The notes beneath the pieces are model-generated. The model was not told the origin of the DNA. It saw only the letters and a list, made by a program, of their open reading frames with translations, and did no database searches. This document shows positions 55,162-64,000 of a stretch of 64,000 bases of DNA, piece after piece (position 1 is the first letter of the stretch; each line of letters starts with the position of its first letter). The stretch spans positions 124,001-188,000 of the forward strand of contig CALSRZ010000001.1 in the NCBI GenBank assembly GCA_943788895.1, given 5' to 3'. A program made the position numbers and the translations under genes. The DNA is from an uncultured Pseudomonadales bacterium. GTDB taxonomy: Bacteria > Pseudomonadota > Gammaproteobacteria > Pseudomonadales > Porticoccaceae.

Positions 55162-56421
55162 TTATCCCTCAGTCCCGGGCAGTAATTGCTCACCGTTGAG
55201 AAGATCTTCGACAGTCTCGCGCTGGCGAATAATATGCACCTGATCGCCGTCGACCATCAGCTCCGGTGCTCTCGGGCGGCTGTTGTAATTGGAACTCATC
55301 ACAAAGCCGTAGGCACCAGCGGAAAACAGACAGAGATAATCGCCAGCACTAATCGCCAGAGAGCGATCCTTGGCCAGAAAGTCACCAGTTTCACAGACTG
55401 GACCGACCACATCGTAATCATGAGGCTCAGCAGCCCCCACACTAACCGGCTGAATATCCATCCACGCCTGGTAGAGCGCCGGGCGAATCATATCGTTCAT
55501 CGCTGCATCGACAATCGCAAAGTTTTTCTCACCGTTGCTTTTCAGATATTGAACCTGAGTCAGCATAACGCCGGCATTGGCGGTAATTGATCGGCCTGGT
55601 TCCAGTACCAGTGTCTCACTGCGACCTTCCAGTAGCGGCAGGATAGCCGACATATAGTCATTTGCTGAAGGGGGCTGTTCGGTTTCATAACGAACACCGA
55701 GACCGCCGCCAATATCTATATGTTGCAGGCTGATATCCAGCTCTGCCAGCTGGTCAACCAGCATCAGCAGGCGCTCAAGAGCAGCGACAAAGGGGTCAAT
55801 ATCCACAAGCTGAGAGCCAATATGGCAATCAACACCGACAATATTAATATGGCTCATCTGCGCGGCGCGCTGATAGACCTGAGGCGCCAGATTGATATCA
55901 ATACCAAACTTGTTCTCTTTTAGGCCGGTTGAAATATAGGGGTGCGTCTGTGCATCCACATCCGGATTGACCCGCAATGACACGGCGGCCGGCATGTTAA
56001 TGGCCGCGGCTGTTGCATTTAGCAACTCCAGCTCGGCTTCAGATTCGACATTAAAACAGTGAATACCCAGCTCAAGGGCATAACGCATCTCGTCAGCAGT
56101 TTTTGCCACACCGGAAAAAACCACTTTCGCAGGATCGCCACCGGCGCGTATAACTCTCTCGAGCTCACCGCTGGAAACAATATCAAAACCGGCACCCAAT
56201 TCTGCCAGTGTCTGCAACACAGCAATATTGGAATTGGCCTTAACCGCATAACAAATCAGATGATCCTTTTCCGCAAGAGCCGTCTGATAGGCGAGAAAAT
56301 TACTGCTGATAGCCGCTTTGCTGTAGACGTAACTCGGCGTGCCATACTGAGTGGCGATGGTTTCAAGAGCGACGCCCTCAATAGATAGATTCCCATTATG
56401 GGAAGTAACGGCATTGTGCAT
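55162..56421 (-). CDS. lysA: diaminopimelate decarboxylase
   Basis: A 419-aa PLP enzyme making lysine from meso-diaminopimelate. Lys54-type PLP site in ICYAVKANSN, PLP-phosphate Gly-rich IDIGGGLGVRYE, GRSITANAG, and substrate Cys in VGPVCETGDFLA. Full length. Second gene of lptM-lysA-dapF-DUF484. Confidence 0.96.
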   Translation of the reverse strand: MHNAVTSHNGNLSIEGVALETIATQYGTPSYVYSKAAISSNFLAYQTALAEKDHLICYAVKANSNIAVLQTLAELGAGFDIVSSGELERVIRAGGDPAKVVFSGVAKTADEMRYALELGIHCFNVESEAELELLNATAAAINMPAAVSLRVNPDVDAQTHPYISTGLKENKFGIDINLAPQVYQRAAQMSHINIVGVDCHIGSQLVDIDPFVAALERLLMLVDQLAELDISLQHIDIGGGLGVRYETEQPPSANDYMSAILPLLEGRSETLVLEPGRSITANAGVMLTQVQYLKSNGEKNFAIVDAAMNDMIRPALYQAWMDIQPVSVGAAEPHDYDVVGPVCETGDFLAKDRSLAISAGDYLCLFSAGAYGFVMSSNYNSRPRAPELMVDGDQVHIIRQRETVEDLLNGEQLLPGTEG

Positions 56422-56427
56422 AATTTC

Positions 56428-56622
56428 TTAAAGTTCGCTTTTGTCGGTTAAAGGGTCAGTATTGCTATAGGTTGTCGCAGTATCTTCCGGCAGATAGAGG
56501 TCGGCTTTATTGCCACATCCAGAGAGGCCTGCAATTAGCAAAGCGGCGGCAGCTACTGTCGAGAGAGTCGAAAGAGACAGCGTGATTTTTTGCAGTATTT
56601 TGGGGCGTAATTGTCGGTACAT
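56428..56622 (-). CDS. lptM: LptM-like lipoprotein (YifL family)
   Basis: A 64-aa small lipoprotein: hydrophobic signal, lipobox LSGC, and the signature GCGNKADLYLPED right after the lipid-bearing Cys. In E. coli LptM assists oxidative maturation of LptD in the LPS translocon. It sits directly before lysA, its usual place, and is divergent from cyaY. Confidence 0.85.
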   Translation of the reverse strand: MYRQLRPKILQKITLSLSTLSTVAAAALLIAGLSGCGNKADLYLPEDTATTYSNTDPLTDKSEL

Positions 56623-56772
56623 AGTTTATAATTCCTGCCCTGAACAGACCTGGCTAAAACAAGTTGGCAAGTATAGCCGCAGCGGCAATCAATACCAACA
56701 CTGTGGATGCTCAAGCAGAGGTTTGAAATTACGGCCCCAAGCTGTGGCCACTAAGTTATAGAGAGCGAAAAT

Positions 56773-57093
56773 ATGAATGAAGCGCAGTTTAACCAGATCG
56801 TCGATGAACTAATGTTCTCAATCGAAGAGACTATTGATGATAGCGGTGCCGATCTCGACTATGAAAACAGCGCGGGGATGCTCACCATAACCTGTGAAGT
56901 CAACGGCTCACAGATTATTCTCTCCCGCCAATCTGCGGTCAATGAAATATGGCTGGCGGTAAAGTCAGGGGGTTTTCACTTTAAGCTCGACGGCGACCAG
57001 TGGTGTAACACCGTTAGCGGTGAACCGCTGAGCTCAATGCTCAGTCAAGCCTGCCAGGCTCAGGCAGGCGAGACTGTAGGGTTTGATTTCTAG
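56773..57093 (+). CDS. cyaY: iron-sulfur cluster assembly protein CyaY (frataxin)
   Basis: A 106-aa frataxin: acidic first helix [19 protein letters not shown] and core strands with [31 protein letters not shown]. It binds iron and modulates IscS-driven cluster assembly. Divergent from lptM, convergent with argH; the two stop codons share the palindrome CTAG at 57090-57093. Confidence 0.94.
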   Translation: MNEAQFNQIVDELMFSIEETIDDSGADLDYENSAGMLTITCEVNGSQIILSRQSAVNEIWLAVKSGGFHFKLDGDQWCNTVSGEPLSSMLSQACQAQAGETVGFDF

Positions 57094-58493
57094 CGCGCGT
57101 CTAGTTTTGCTAAGGCGCGCACAGCTGCGGCGCTAACCTGTGCCGGAGCAGTGCCACCGAGATGATCACGAGCCGCCACAGAACCTTCCAGAGTCAACAC
57201 ATCAAAAACATCGGCGCTAATTTCACTGGAGAATTGCTGTAATTCCTCCAGAGACATCTCCGAGAGATCTTTGTTTTCAGCAATACCATAGGCAACCGAC
57301 TTGCCGACAATCTCATGGGAATCTCTAAAGGCAATACCTTTGCCGACCAGATAGTCAGCCAGATCCGTAGCGGTTGAAAAGCCGCGTCTCGCCGCTTCGT
57401 ACATCTCATCCTTGCGCGACTCAATGGCCGGAATCATATCGGCAAAGGCACGCAGACAATCACTCACCGTATCCACCGCATCAAATAGTGGCTCTTTATC
57501 TTCCTGATTATCCTTGTTGTAGGCCAGTGGCTGGCTTTTCATCAAGGTTAGCAGGGCGATTAGGTGACCATTAACTCGGCCTGTTTTGCCGCGCACCAGT
57601 TCTGGTACATCGGGATTTTTCTTCTGCGGCATAATTGAAGAGCCGGTGCAGAAGCGATCTGGAAGATTGATAAACTGGAACTGAGCCGAAGTCCACAGTA
57701 CCAACTCTTCAGACATACGCGAGAGGTGAGTCATCAGAATGCTCGAGAAAGCGCAGAACTCAATAGCAAAGTCTCTATCACTTACCGAGTCCAGTGAGTT
57801 CTCCGTAGGCTTGTCAAAAGACAGTGCCTCGGCGGTGTACTCTCTATTGATCGGGTAGGTAGTTCCAGCCAGTGCAGCTGCGCCGAGCGGACTTTGGTTG
57901 AGTCGCTGACGGCAGTCCTGAAGACGGCTGTAGTCGCGCTCAAGCATCTCATTCCAGGCCAGTAGATGATGACCAAAGGTCACCGGCTGGGCAGTTTGCA
58001 GATGGGTAAAGCCGGGCATAATAGTATTGGCTTCACTGGCCGCCAGCTCAATCATGCCACGCTGCAAGCGGGTTAAAATCGGTGCGATTAGGTCAATCTG
58101 GTCGCGCAGCCAAAGTTTAATATCTGTAGCTACCTGATCATTGCGCGAGCGTCCGGTATGTAATTTCTTGCCGACGATACCGATTTTATCGGTAAGCGCC
58201 GCCTCGATATTCATATGCACATCTTCGAGGGGCACAGACCAGGCAAATTCGCCGGATTCAATCTGTGTCTCGATCTCCTGCAGACCATTAATAATCTGGT
58301 CGCGCTCATCGGCAGTTAATACCTTGGCATCGCAGAGCATTTTTGCATGGGCGATCGAACCCTGAATATCCTGGCGATAGAAGCGCTGATCAAAATTCAC
58401 AGAAGCTGTAAAGCGAGCGACAAACTCATCGACCGGTTCGTTAAATCGGCCTCCCCAAGCCTGATTGGTTTTTGGGGCAGAGGGCTTATTCAT
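57090..58493 (-). CDS. argH: argininosuccinate lyase
   Basis: A 467-aa enzyme splitting argininosuccinate into arginine and fumarate. Seen: [52 protein letters not shown] and the fumarase-family signature [12 protein letters not shown]. The frame extends to 58568, but that region contains the promoter; ATG 58493 is chosen, ATG 58517 is possible. Placement before algZ/algR/hemC is as in Pseudomonas. Confidence 0.95.
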   Translation of the reverse strand: MNKPSAPKTNQAWGGRFNEPVDEFVARFTASVNFDQRFYRQDIQGSIAHAKMLCDAKVLTADERDQIINGLQEIETQIESGEFAWSVPLEDVHMNIEAALTDKIGIVGKKLHTGRSRNDQVATDIKLWLRDQIDLIAPILTRLQRGMIELAASEANTIMPGFTHLQTAQPVTFGHHLLAWNEMLERDYSRLQDCRQRLNQSPLGAAALAGTTYPINREYTAEALSFDKPTENSLDSVSDRDFAIEFCAFSSILMTHLSRMSEELVLWTSAQFQFINLPDRFCTGSSIMPQKKNPDVPELVRGKTGRVNGHLIALLTLMKSQPLAYNKDNQEDKEPLFDAVDTVSDCLRAFADMIPAIESRKDEMYEAARRGFSTATDLADYLVGKGIAFRDSHEIVGKSVAYGIAENKDLSEMSLEELQQFSSEISADVFDVLTLEGSVAARDHLGGTAPAQVSAAAVRALAKLDAR

Positions 58494-58553
58494 AGTGTTT
58501 TTCTCAGTTTGACTCATTCGACTTATTTGCTCGGTTGTTATTTCGCGACTAGG

Positions 58554-58559
58554 ATTATA
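58554..58559 (-). promoter_or_regulatory. -10 element of argH
   Basis: TATAAT on the minus strand, about 37-61 bases upstream of the two possible argH starts. The -35 region (TTCTGC) is weak. It lies only 30 bases from the divergent algZ start, so the two genes share this control region. Confidence 0.5.
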
Positions 58560-58588
58560 GCTAATCACAGGGATGAGCAGAAACTCGA

Positions 58589-59647
58589 ATGAGTGATTCA
58601 GGGGAAAAACAGGCTCAAATAGACAATTATTTTATTCCCGACCTCTGTCGCGGGCAGGGATTGTTGGGTTTATTGGTTATCGCCGGGCTTTTTGCGGTGC
58701 TAATGACCCTTATGCGCACTGGCATTTCCGCCTTCGATTTTCTGCTTTTGGCCAAGGTGGCCCTGCAAGTATTTTGGATTGCACTGCTCAGTGCCGTATT
58801 TTTATGTCAGGCACGACGCTTTTTGAACCATCTGCCACTGCGTGAAATCGCATTGATTAATTTTTCACTGATACTTTTGGCTGCGGCAATCTGTGCTGCC
58901 GTTGCCCAGCTATCGAGCAGCTATTTGCTCGATGGGATATGGCAGATAGACTATCTATGGATTATTAATACAGTAGTTATCGCGGCGATCCCCGCCGGGG
59001 CAATACTGCGGCTCTTTTACTTTCAACATCAATTGCGCCAGCAGCAGGGCGCCAGTCAACAGGCGCGCATCGAAGCCCTGCAGTCAAAAATCCGCCCGCA
59101 CTTTTTGTTTAACAGTATGAACAGTCTGGCGAGCCTGATCAGCACTGACCCGGATAAAGCTGAAGAGACCCTGGAAAACCTCTGCGATCTATTTCGCTAC
59201 GCATTGCATGACGGCACTGAGGGTGTGAGCTTGCAGTTAGAAGTCGATGCCTGCAAAAAGTATCTGCAGATTGAAAAGTTGCGTCTGGCAGAGCGTCTGC
59301 AATATGACTGGGATATTGATGTTGATATGGAAAATATTTCTGTGCCGGCGCTGTTGCTGCAGCCCTTAATCGAAAACGCCGTATTCCACGGTATCCAGCC
59401 CGCACGCAAGGGCGGCTATCTAAAAATCAGGATTTATCGGGATGGCGAATGGGTTTGTATAGACTTAGTTAACAGCCTGGAGACAAACGGTGAACAGCGC
59501 TTTCAAAAACCTGCCGGCCACAATATGGCGATCAATAATTTGCGCCATCGTCTGGATGCTTTTTTTAACCAGCAGGCAGACTTGCAGGAAACTGTAAAAC
59601 AAAATCATTACCATACAAGGATGCGCTTTAAACCAACGGAGGGTTAA
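58589..59647 (+). CDS. algZ: LytS-type sensor histidine kinase (AlgZ/FimS-like)
   Basis: A 352-aa inner-membrane kinase with about four N-terminal helices and a His_kinase domain: [20 protein letters not shown] holds the phospho-accepting-type His, then [19 protein letters not shown] and a short ATPase region. In Pseudomonas AlgZ/AlgR controls alginate and type IV pili. It precedes algR by two bases. Confidence 0.88.
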   Translation: MSDSGEKQAQIDNYFIPDLCRGQGLLGLLVIAGLFAVLMTLMRTGISAFDFLLLAKVALQVFWIALLSAVFLCQARRFLNHLPLREIALINFSLILLAAAICAAVAQLSSSYLLDGIWQIDYLWIINTVVIAAIPAGAILRLFYFQHQLRQQQGASQQARIEALQSKIRPHFLFNSMNSLASLISTDPDKAEETLENLCDLFRYALHDGTEGVSLQLEVDACKKYLQIEKLRLAERLQYDWDIDVDMENISVPALLLQPLIENAVFHGIQPARKGGYLKIRIYRDGEWVCIDLVNSLETNGEQRFQKPAGHNMAINNLRHRLDAFFNQQADLQETVKQNHYHTRMRFKPTEG

Positions 59648-59649
59648 AT

Positions 59650-60369
59650 ATGCTCAGGGTACTGATCGTTGACGATGAGCCGCTGGCAAGAATTCGCCTA
59701 CAGCAGCATCTGGAAAAAATGCCTAATATGTCGATCGTTGGCCAAGCCACTAACGGACTTGAGGCTGTTCAATCAACGGTTAAATACTGCCCGGATATAG
59801 TTCTAATGGATATCCGTATGCCGGAGATGGATGGTCTTGAGGCGGCTAAAGTAATCGCCGGGATGACATTGCCGCCCGCAGTTATTTTTTGCACCGCCTT
59901 TGAAGATTTTGCCCTGAGCGCATTCGACGCCCAGGCCTGCGCCTACCTCTTAAAGCCGGTTAAGTACGATGAGTTGGAATCGGCTATTGAGCGCGCCAGC
60001 CGCAAGACCAGAGCGCAGATTGATCATCGTCCCCAGAGCCAACGTCGTCATCTTTGTAGTCGAACCCATCAGGGTGTCGATCTGATCCCGGTTAAAAAAA
60101 TTCTTCTATTACAGGCGGAACAAAAATACGTCACCGCCCATCTCGCCAATAGCGAGGCAGTTTTGTCAGATACATTAAAAGAGATTGAAGAAGAATTTCC
60201 GGATATCTTTGTGCGTGTTCATCGCAATGCACTGGTGGCCAGAGATGCGATTGAAGGACTGTCGTTTAACGATGGTCACCTTCAGGTGAGTATTCGCGAT
60301 ATCAGTATTCAACCCGTAGTCAGTCGACGACTGGAGTCGAAATTGCGCCACCTGCTGCCAGAGCTCTAA
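59650..60369 (+). CDS. algR: LytTR-family response regulator (AlgR-like)
   Basis: A 239-aa regulator: receiver VLIVDDEPLARIRLQQHL with Asp in IVLMDIRMPEMDG and Lys in YLLKPVKYDE, then a C-terminal LytTR DNA-binding domain (ILLLQAEQKYVTAHLA, FVRVHRNALVARDAIEGL). Linked to algZ; by homology it may regulate polysaccharide or pilus genes. Confidence 0.9.
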   Translation: MLRVLIVDDEPLARIRLQQHLEKMPNMSIVGQATNGLEAVQSTVKYCPDIVLMDIRMPEMDGLEAAKVIAGMTLPPAVIFCTAFEDFALSAFDAQACAYLLKPVKYDELESAIERASRKTRAQIDHRPQSQRRHLCSRTHQGVDLIPVKKILLLQAEQKYVTAHLANSEAVLSDTLKEIEEEFPDIFVRVHRNALVARDAIEGLSFNDGHLQVSIRDISIQPVVSRRLESKLRHLLPEL

Positions 60370-60460
60370 CAGGTTTTAAAATAGCTTCCTTTAAAGCTGC
60401 CCAAGAGCATCGAAATCGTCGATAATGTGGCCCTTATAAATTATTAGCGATGGAATTCCA

Positions 60461-61393
60461 GTGTCCCAAACTATCCGAATTGCTACCCGCAAGAGCCCAC
60501 TAGCGCTCTGGCAGGCTGAATTTGTTAAAGCCAAACTCCAAGAGCACAACAAAGATCTGGATGTGCAGTTGGTGGCCATGACCACTCGTGGTGATGTTCT
60601 GTTGGATACGCCCCTGGCCAAGGTGGGCGGCAAAGGACTGTTTGTTAAAGAACTGGAAGTCGCCATGTTGGAAGATCGTGCCGATATAGCAGTGCACTCA
60701 ATGAAAGACGTGCCTATGGAATTTCCATCCGGACTGGGTCTCGCGGTTATCTGTGAACGCGAAGATCCCCTGGATGCCTTTGTCTCAAATCAATATACAG
60801 CTTTGGAAGAGCTTCCCGATGGTGCGGTTGTCGGCACTTCCAGTCTGCGTCGCCAGTGCCAGATACGGGCAAAGTTTCCCAGCTTAAAAATTAAAGATCT
60901 GCGCGGCAATGTAAATACCCGGCTCAGCAAGCTGGATAATGGCGACTATGACGCAATTATTCTCGCCAGTGCCGGTCTGCTGCGATTGGGTATGGAAGAG
61001 AGAATTGCCTCACGGCTACCCGCTGAGCTCTGTCTGCCCGCTGGTGGCCAGGGTGCGGTCGGTATTGAATGCCGCGATCAGGATCAGGCCACTCTAGACC
61101 TGCTGGCCAGCTTAAATCACCCTGATACCCATACCAGAGTCACTGCCGAGCGCGCCCTAAACCGCCATCTTCAGGGTGGTTGTCAGGTGCCTATCGCCTG
61201 CTATGCAGAGCTTGACGATAATCAACATTTAAGAGTTCGCGCGCTGGTCGGCAGTGTCGATGGATCACTGATTCTCGAGGATGAAATTTCCGGTCCCGGG
61301 GAATCTGCAGAGCAGCTGGGTATTGAGCTGGCCGAGCGACTTTTGGCTGCCGGTGCCGGGGCTATTCTTGCCGAGGTCTACGGGGCTGACTAA
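60461..61393 (+). CDS. hemC: hydroxymethylbilane synthase
   Basis: A 310-aa enzyme joining four porphobilinogens into hydroxymethylbilane in haem synthesis. [38 protein letters not shown], and [12 protein letters not shown], whose Cys carries the dipyrromethane cofactor. The start is GTG 60461; the ATG at 60450 is out of frame. Confidence 0.97.
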   Translation: MSQTIRIATRKSPLALWQAEFVKAKLQEHNKDLDVQLVAMTTRGDVLLDTPLAKVGGKGLFVKELEVAMLEDRADIAVHSMKDVPMEFPSGLGLAVICEREDPLDAFVSNQYTALEELPDGAVVGTSSLRRQCQIRAKFPSLKIKDLRGNVNTRLSKLDNGDYDAIILASAGLLRLGMEERIASRLPAELCLPAGGQGAVGIECRDQDQATLDLLASLNHPDTHTRVTAERALNRHLQGGCQVPIACYAELDDNQHLRVRALVGSVDGSLILEDEISGPGESAEQLGIELAERLLAAGAGAILAEVYGAD

Positions 61394-62160
61394 TGACCGA
61401 GCTCTCTGACAAGAACAGTCTGGCTGGTAAGCGTGTATTGCTTATTAGGCCACAGCGTCAGGAAGATCAGTTGCTATCCATGCTGGAAAATACTGGTGCT
61501 GATGTAACCCATATACCAGTGATGTCTATTGAGCCGATTGTTGAAAGCCATCAGATCAAAACCCAGATTCTTGAAGTCGATAACTTTCATAAAGCTATTT
61601 TTGTCAGTGGCAATGCCGCCGAGTTGGCGATCGAATGGATCGATAAATACTGGCCTATGCTACCTGTGGAAATTGAATATTTTGCCGTTGGCGAGCGCAC
61701 CGCCGCGTTGTTAAAAGAGGCGGATATGGATGCCCTTTACCCTAACGGCCGACAAAATAGCGAAGCGCTATTACAGCTGAAACAGCTCCAGCAGCTGGAA
61801 AATCAGCGGGTTATTATTTTCCGCGGTGTTGGTGGGCGGGAAATCCTCGCTGAGACCTTGACAGAAAGAGGGGCGCGGGTTGAATACTGCGAGCTCTATA
61901 AACGGGTGATTGATAGCCAACAGTTAGCACTGGCCCAACAGCAGGAAAACGATTGCCTAATTGCCCATAGTGGTGAATTAATTCAGGCAATGGGACAGGC
62001 AGAGAATACTCAGTTTGCCGATACTCCTGTGGTTGTGCCCAGTGAGCGGGTTGCCGCTATAGCCACAGCGTTGGGTTACAGACGCGTGATTAGCGCAGAA
62101 AATGCGCTACCTGAATCTATGTTGGCAGCTGTTCATAGGGCTCTCGATTCAGAAATATAA
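61393..62160 (+). CDS. hemD: uroporphyrinogen-III synthase
   Basis: A 255-aa enzyme closing hydroxymethylbilane to uroporphyrinogen III. Two-lobe HEM4 fold with KRVLLIRPQRQEDQLLSMLE, AIFVSGNAAELAI, VGERTAALLKE and VPSERVAAIATALGY. It overlaps hemC by one base (TAATG). Confidence 0.93.
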   Translation: MTELSDKNSLAGKRVLLIRPQRQEDQLLSMLENTGADVTHIPVMSIEPIVESHQIKTQILEVDNFHKAIFVSGNAAELAIEWIDKYWPMLPVEIEYFAVGERTAALLKEADMDALYPNGRQNSEALLQLKQLQQLENQRVIIFRGVGGREILAETLTERGARVEYCELYKRVIDSQQLALAQQQENDCLIAHSGELIQAMGQAENTQFADTPVVVPSERVAAIATALGYRRVISAENALPESMLAAVHRALDSEI

Positions 62161-62278
62161 GCAGAATGGCTTTCTGTATTGGGCGTCTAAATTCAGAGGC
62201 TAAATTGAGAAGCTATTGCATAGAAACCCCATCAGGGGCTACTCTTTAAGAAATTAAGCCTTTGATCCAAGAGGAAAA

Positions 62279-63466
62279 ATGGTGACGGATAAAAAAACAA
62301 CTCAGGCTGCGGAAACAGCACCTAAGCAAGAGTCTAAGTCAGACGCTAAGGTAGCAAGCGCTAAGGCTTCTGCCGCAGATACAGCAACGGCGAAAAAAAC
62401 AGCCGCTAAAAAACCTCCGGGTAGACGTTCTACAACAGCCGCGAAAAAAGGCTTTCCCTGGATAAAAACCTTCTTGCTACTAATACTCATCGGCGCCTTG
62501 GGTACTGCAGGTTGGCTTGGCTGGACAGAGTGGCAAGCGCAAATAGAGAACAGGGCTGGCGACTCAGATAGTCTGCAGGACGATATGGCAGCGTTAGAGG
62601 GCAAGCTGGAACAGCAGCAACAGCTGACCCGCCAGACGATTCAACAGCAGACTCAATTAATTGCTCAGCTAGAAGATCAACTCTACGCAGTTAAGCTAAG
62701 GTTAAACTCCCAGGCCGAGCGAATCCTCCAGCTGGGTACTGCCAGTCGTGGTGACTGGATGCTCTCCGAGGCCGCCTACCTGATTCGCCTTGCCAATCAG
62801 CGCTTGCAAGTCGAGCGCAGTATCGAGAATCCTCTGGCGATACTCGAGAATGTCGACAATATTTTCGTGCAGTTAAACGATCCCGAATTGATTCCGGTGC
62901 GCAGAGCTTTGGCTGAGGATATAGCGGCATTGCGAATGACCGGCAAGATTGATCGCGAGGGAATCTTTCTCGAGCTGGAGGCTATCTCCGCAGCGATAAA
63001 ACAGCTGTCGATCATAGAGCCCGCCAGCCGCGCTAAAACAGCAAAACCAGTTGCAGCTGAAGATGCCCAGACGGCGTCGCTATTAAATATCGTAGAGCGC
63101 TTTAGTCAAAAACTCGGCCAGCTGATTGTGGTGCAAAAACGCCAGCAGCCGATTGAGCCGCTATTGACCAGCACTGAGCAGTCGATTATCCAAAAAAATA
63201 TTTATCTGTTGCTTGAGCAGGCCCAGAGTGCGCTGCTTAAAGAAGAACAGATTATCTACAGCACCAGCCTGGAAAAAACCGCAGCCCTCCTAACTCGTTA
63301 TTTCCAGTTAAACAGCCAGAGCCAGGCGCTAATAGAGCGACTAAATCTACTTGCTGAGCGTCCAGTTATTCAGGGCCTGCCAGATATATCTGGCTCAGTG
63401 GCTGCGGTTCAAACCATGCTGACCCTGCGTCAAAGTCGCATCAGTGATGGGGAGCAAGAGAAGTGA
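62279..63466 (+). CDS. hemX: HemX-like uroporphyrinogen-III C-methyltransferase family protein
   Basis: A 395-aa inner-membrane protein: Lys/Ala-rich cytosolic N-terminus (about 60 residues), one membrane helix (TFLLLILIGALGTAGWLG), a coiled coil rich in Gln, then the HemX domain (WMLSEAAYLIRLANQRLQVE). Despite the family name no methyltransferase site is present; the role is unclear. GAGGAAAAA precedes the ATG. Confidence 0.88.
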   Translation: MVTDKKTTQAAETAPKQESKSDAKVASAKASAADTATAKKTAAKKPPGRRSTTAAKKGFPWIKTFLLLILIGALGTAGWLGWTEWQAQIENRAGDSDSLQDDMAALEGKLEQQQQLTRQTIQQQTQLIAQLEDQLYAVKLRLNSQAERILQLGTASRGDWMLSEAAYLIRLANQRLQVERSIENPLAILENVDNIFVQLNDPELIPVRRALAEDIAALRMTGKIDREGIFLELEAISAAIKQLSIIEPASRAKTAKPVAAEDAQTASLLNIVERFSQKLGQLIVVQKRQQPIEPLLTSTEQSIIQKNIYLLLEQAQSALLKEEQIIYSTSLEKTAALLTRYFQLNSQSQALIERLNLLAERPVIQGLPDISGSVAAVQTMLTLRQSRISDGEQEK

Positions 63467-64000
63467 GAAGACTGCTTGTTCTGTTGATGCTGGCACTGTT
63501 GATCGGTGCTGCACTGGTCTGGGTTTTACAGCAGGGCAGTGGCTATATCCTGCTGAGTTTTTCCGACTTTAGTATTGAGATGAGCGCCTGGACCGGGCTG
63601 TTGATCTATCTGACCGCCACCGGCCTATTGCTGTGGTTACTTCTAACCTGGCGCTGGATAGCCGGCGCTGGCGGCTTTCGCCTGTGGTGGAAAAATCGTC
63701 GCAGTACCCGAAAAATAAACCAGACCGCCGAGGGCCTTTTACTGTTTGCCGAAGATGATTGGCAACAGGCGGAAAAACTTCTCTCCCAGTCGGCTGATAA
63801 GTCAGCAATGCCAGTGGTTAATTTATTGTTTGCAGCGCGAGCAGCGGCTGACAATAACCAGATCGATCAGGCTCGGCAGTTGTTAAAGCGTTTAAAAATA
63901 ACCTATCCAAAGTCCAGTTTTGTCGCCGATAAAGCGTTGGCAGAACTGCTGTTACTCGAAGAGAAACCTTTAGAGGCACTGCAGATTCTTAGAGGCATGC
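63463..64000 (+). CDS. hemY: HemY-like protein, cut by the window end
   Basis: The frame starts at GTG 63463, overlapping the hemX stop by four bases, and is open to the window edge (179 codons). N-terminus VRRLLVLLMLALLIGAALVW, a second helix LLIYLTATGLLLWLLL, then a HemY_N/TPR region (TAEGLLLFAEDDWQQAEKLL). HemY proteins are TPR proteins in the hem operon of unknown exact role. The C-terminal half lies outside the window. Confidence 0.88.
   Translation, partial: MRRLLVLLMLALLIGAALVWVLQQGSGYILLSFSDFSIEMSAWTGLLIYLTATGLLLWLLLTWRWIAGAGGFRLWWKNRRSTRKINQTAEGLLLFAEDDWQQAEKLLSQSADKSAMPVVNLLFAARAAADNNQIDQARQLLKRLKITYPKSSFVADKALAELLLLEEKPLEALQILRGM

Noticed and set aside
62226-62240. CCCC-ATCA-GGGG hairpin between hemD and hemX as terminator
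   Set aside because: The stem is only four pairs and no T-run follows on the plus strand.

Overview
The window is a chromosomal segment of a Gram-negative gammaproteobacterium. Gene orders argH-algZ-algR-hemC-hemD-hemX-hemY, lptM-lysA-dapF-DUF484, ffh/ypjD and rpsP-rimM-trmD-rplS are those of the Pseudomonas/Cellvibrionales side of the class. A marine Porticoccaceae/SAR92-type organism is my guess, from gene order and the sulfotransferase-containing exopolysaccharide (EPS) locus only.

Layout. 1-7.5 kb: housekeeping genes (CoA pyrophosphatase, gamma-carbonic anhydrase, CorC-type transporter, ypjD, ffh, ribosomal/tRNA-modification operon). 7.6-44.2 kb: an exosortase A (XrtA)/PEP-CTERM EPS locus. 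It has a sortable surface protein, the initiating glycosyltransferase, the export channel, a chain-length regulator, a tyrosine-kinase-like ATPase and the XrtA-associated ATPase. Next comes an AT-rich variable cassette (about 15.1-28.6 kb) with polymerase, flippase, glycosyltransferases, a GMC oxidoreductase with a small Tat protein, two beta-helix proteins and an acyltransferase. A more GC-rich block follows with more glycosyltransferases, a sulfotransferase, a GDP-heptose-type pathway (gmhA, hddA, a histidine phosphatase, hddC), epimerases, a TagA-type glycosyltransferase fused to a STAS domain, xrtA and prsT. 44.3-51 kb: a signalling locus with a LuxR-type regulator, a TonB-dependent receptor, a periplasmic binding protein and a GacS/BarA-like histidine kinase with receiver and HPt. 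Immediately downstream is a candidate CsrA/RsmA-sequestering small RNA. 51.1-64 kb: housekeeping again (rnr, DUF484, dapF, lysA, lptM, cyaY, argH, algZ/algR, hemC-hemD-hemX-hemY).

How the parts fit (inference). The sugar-nucleotide genes feed lipid-linked repeat-unit assembly, flipping, polymerisation and export. XrtA processes PEP-CTERM proteins such as the one at 7.7 kb. The 50.6 kb RNA carries six GGA motifs, two of them in perfect hairpin loops, and lies next to a GacS-like kinase. The leader of the PEP-CTERM gene has a near-consensus CsrA site on its ribosome-binding site. Together these suggest a Gac/Rsm-type switch controlling the EPS/surface programme.

Notable oddities. Five genes, all in the EPS and signalling part, carry a net +1 single-base frameshift while all housekeeping genes are intact. 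A 1,671-bp stretch is present in two copies that encode identical protein, in adjacent beta-helix genes. One glycosyltransferase gene changes base composition abruptly inside its reading frame, marking a likely recombination edge. No tRNA, rRNA, CRISPR array, transposase or integrase was seen.
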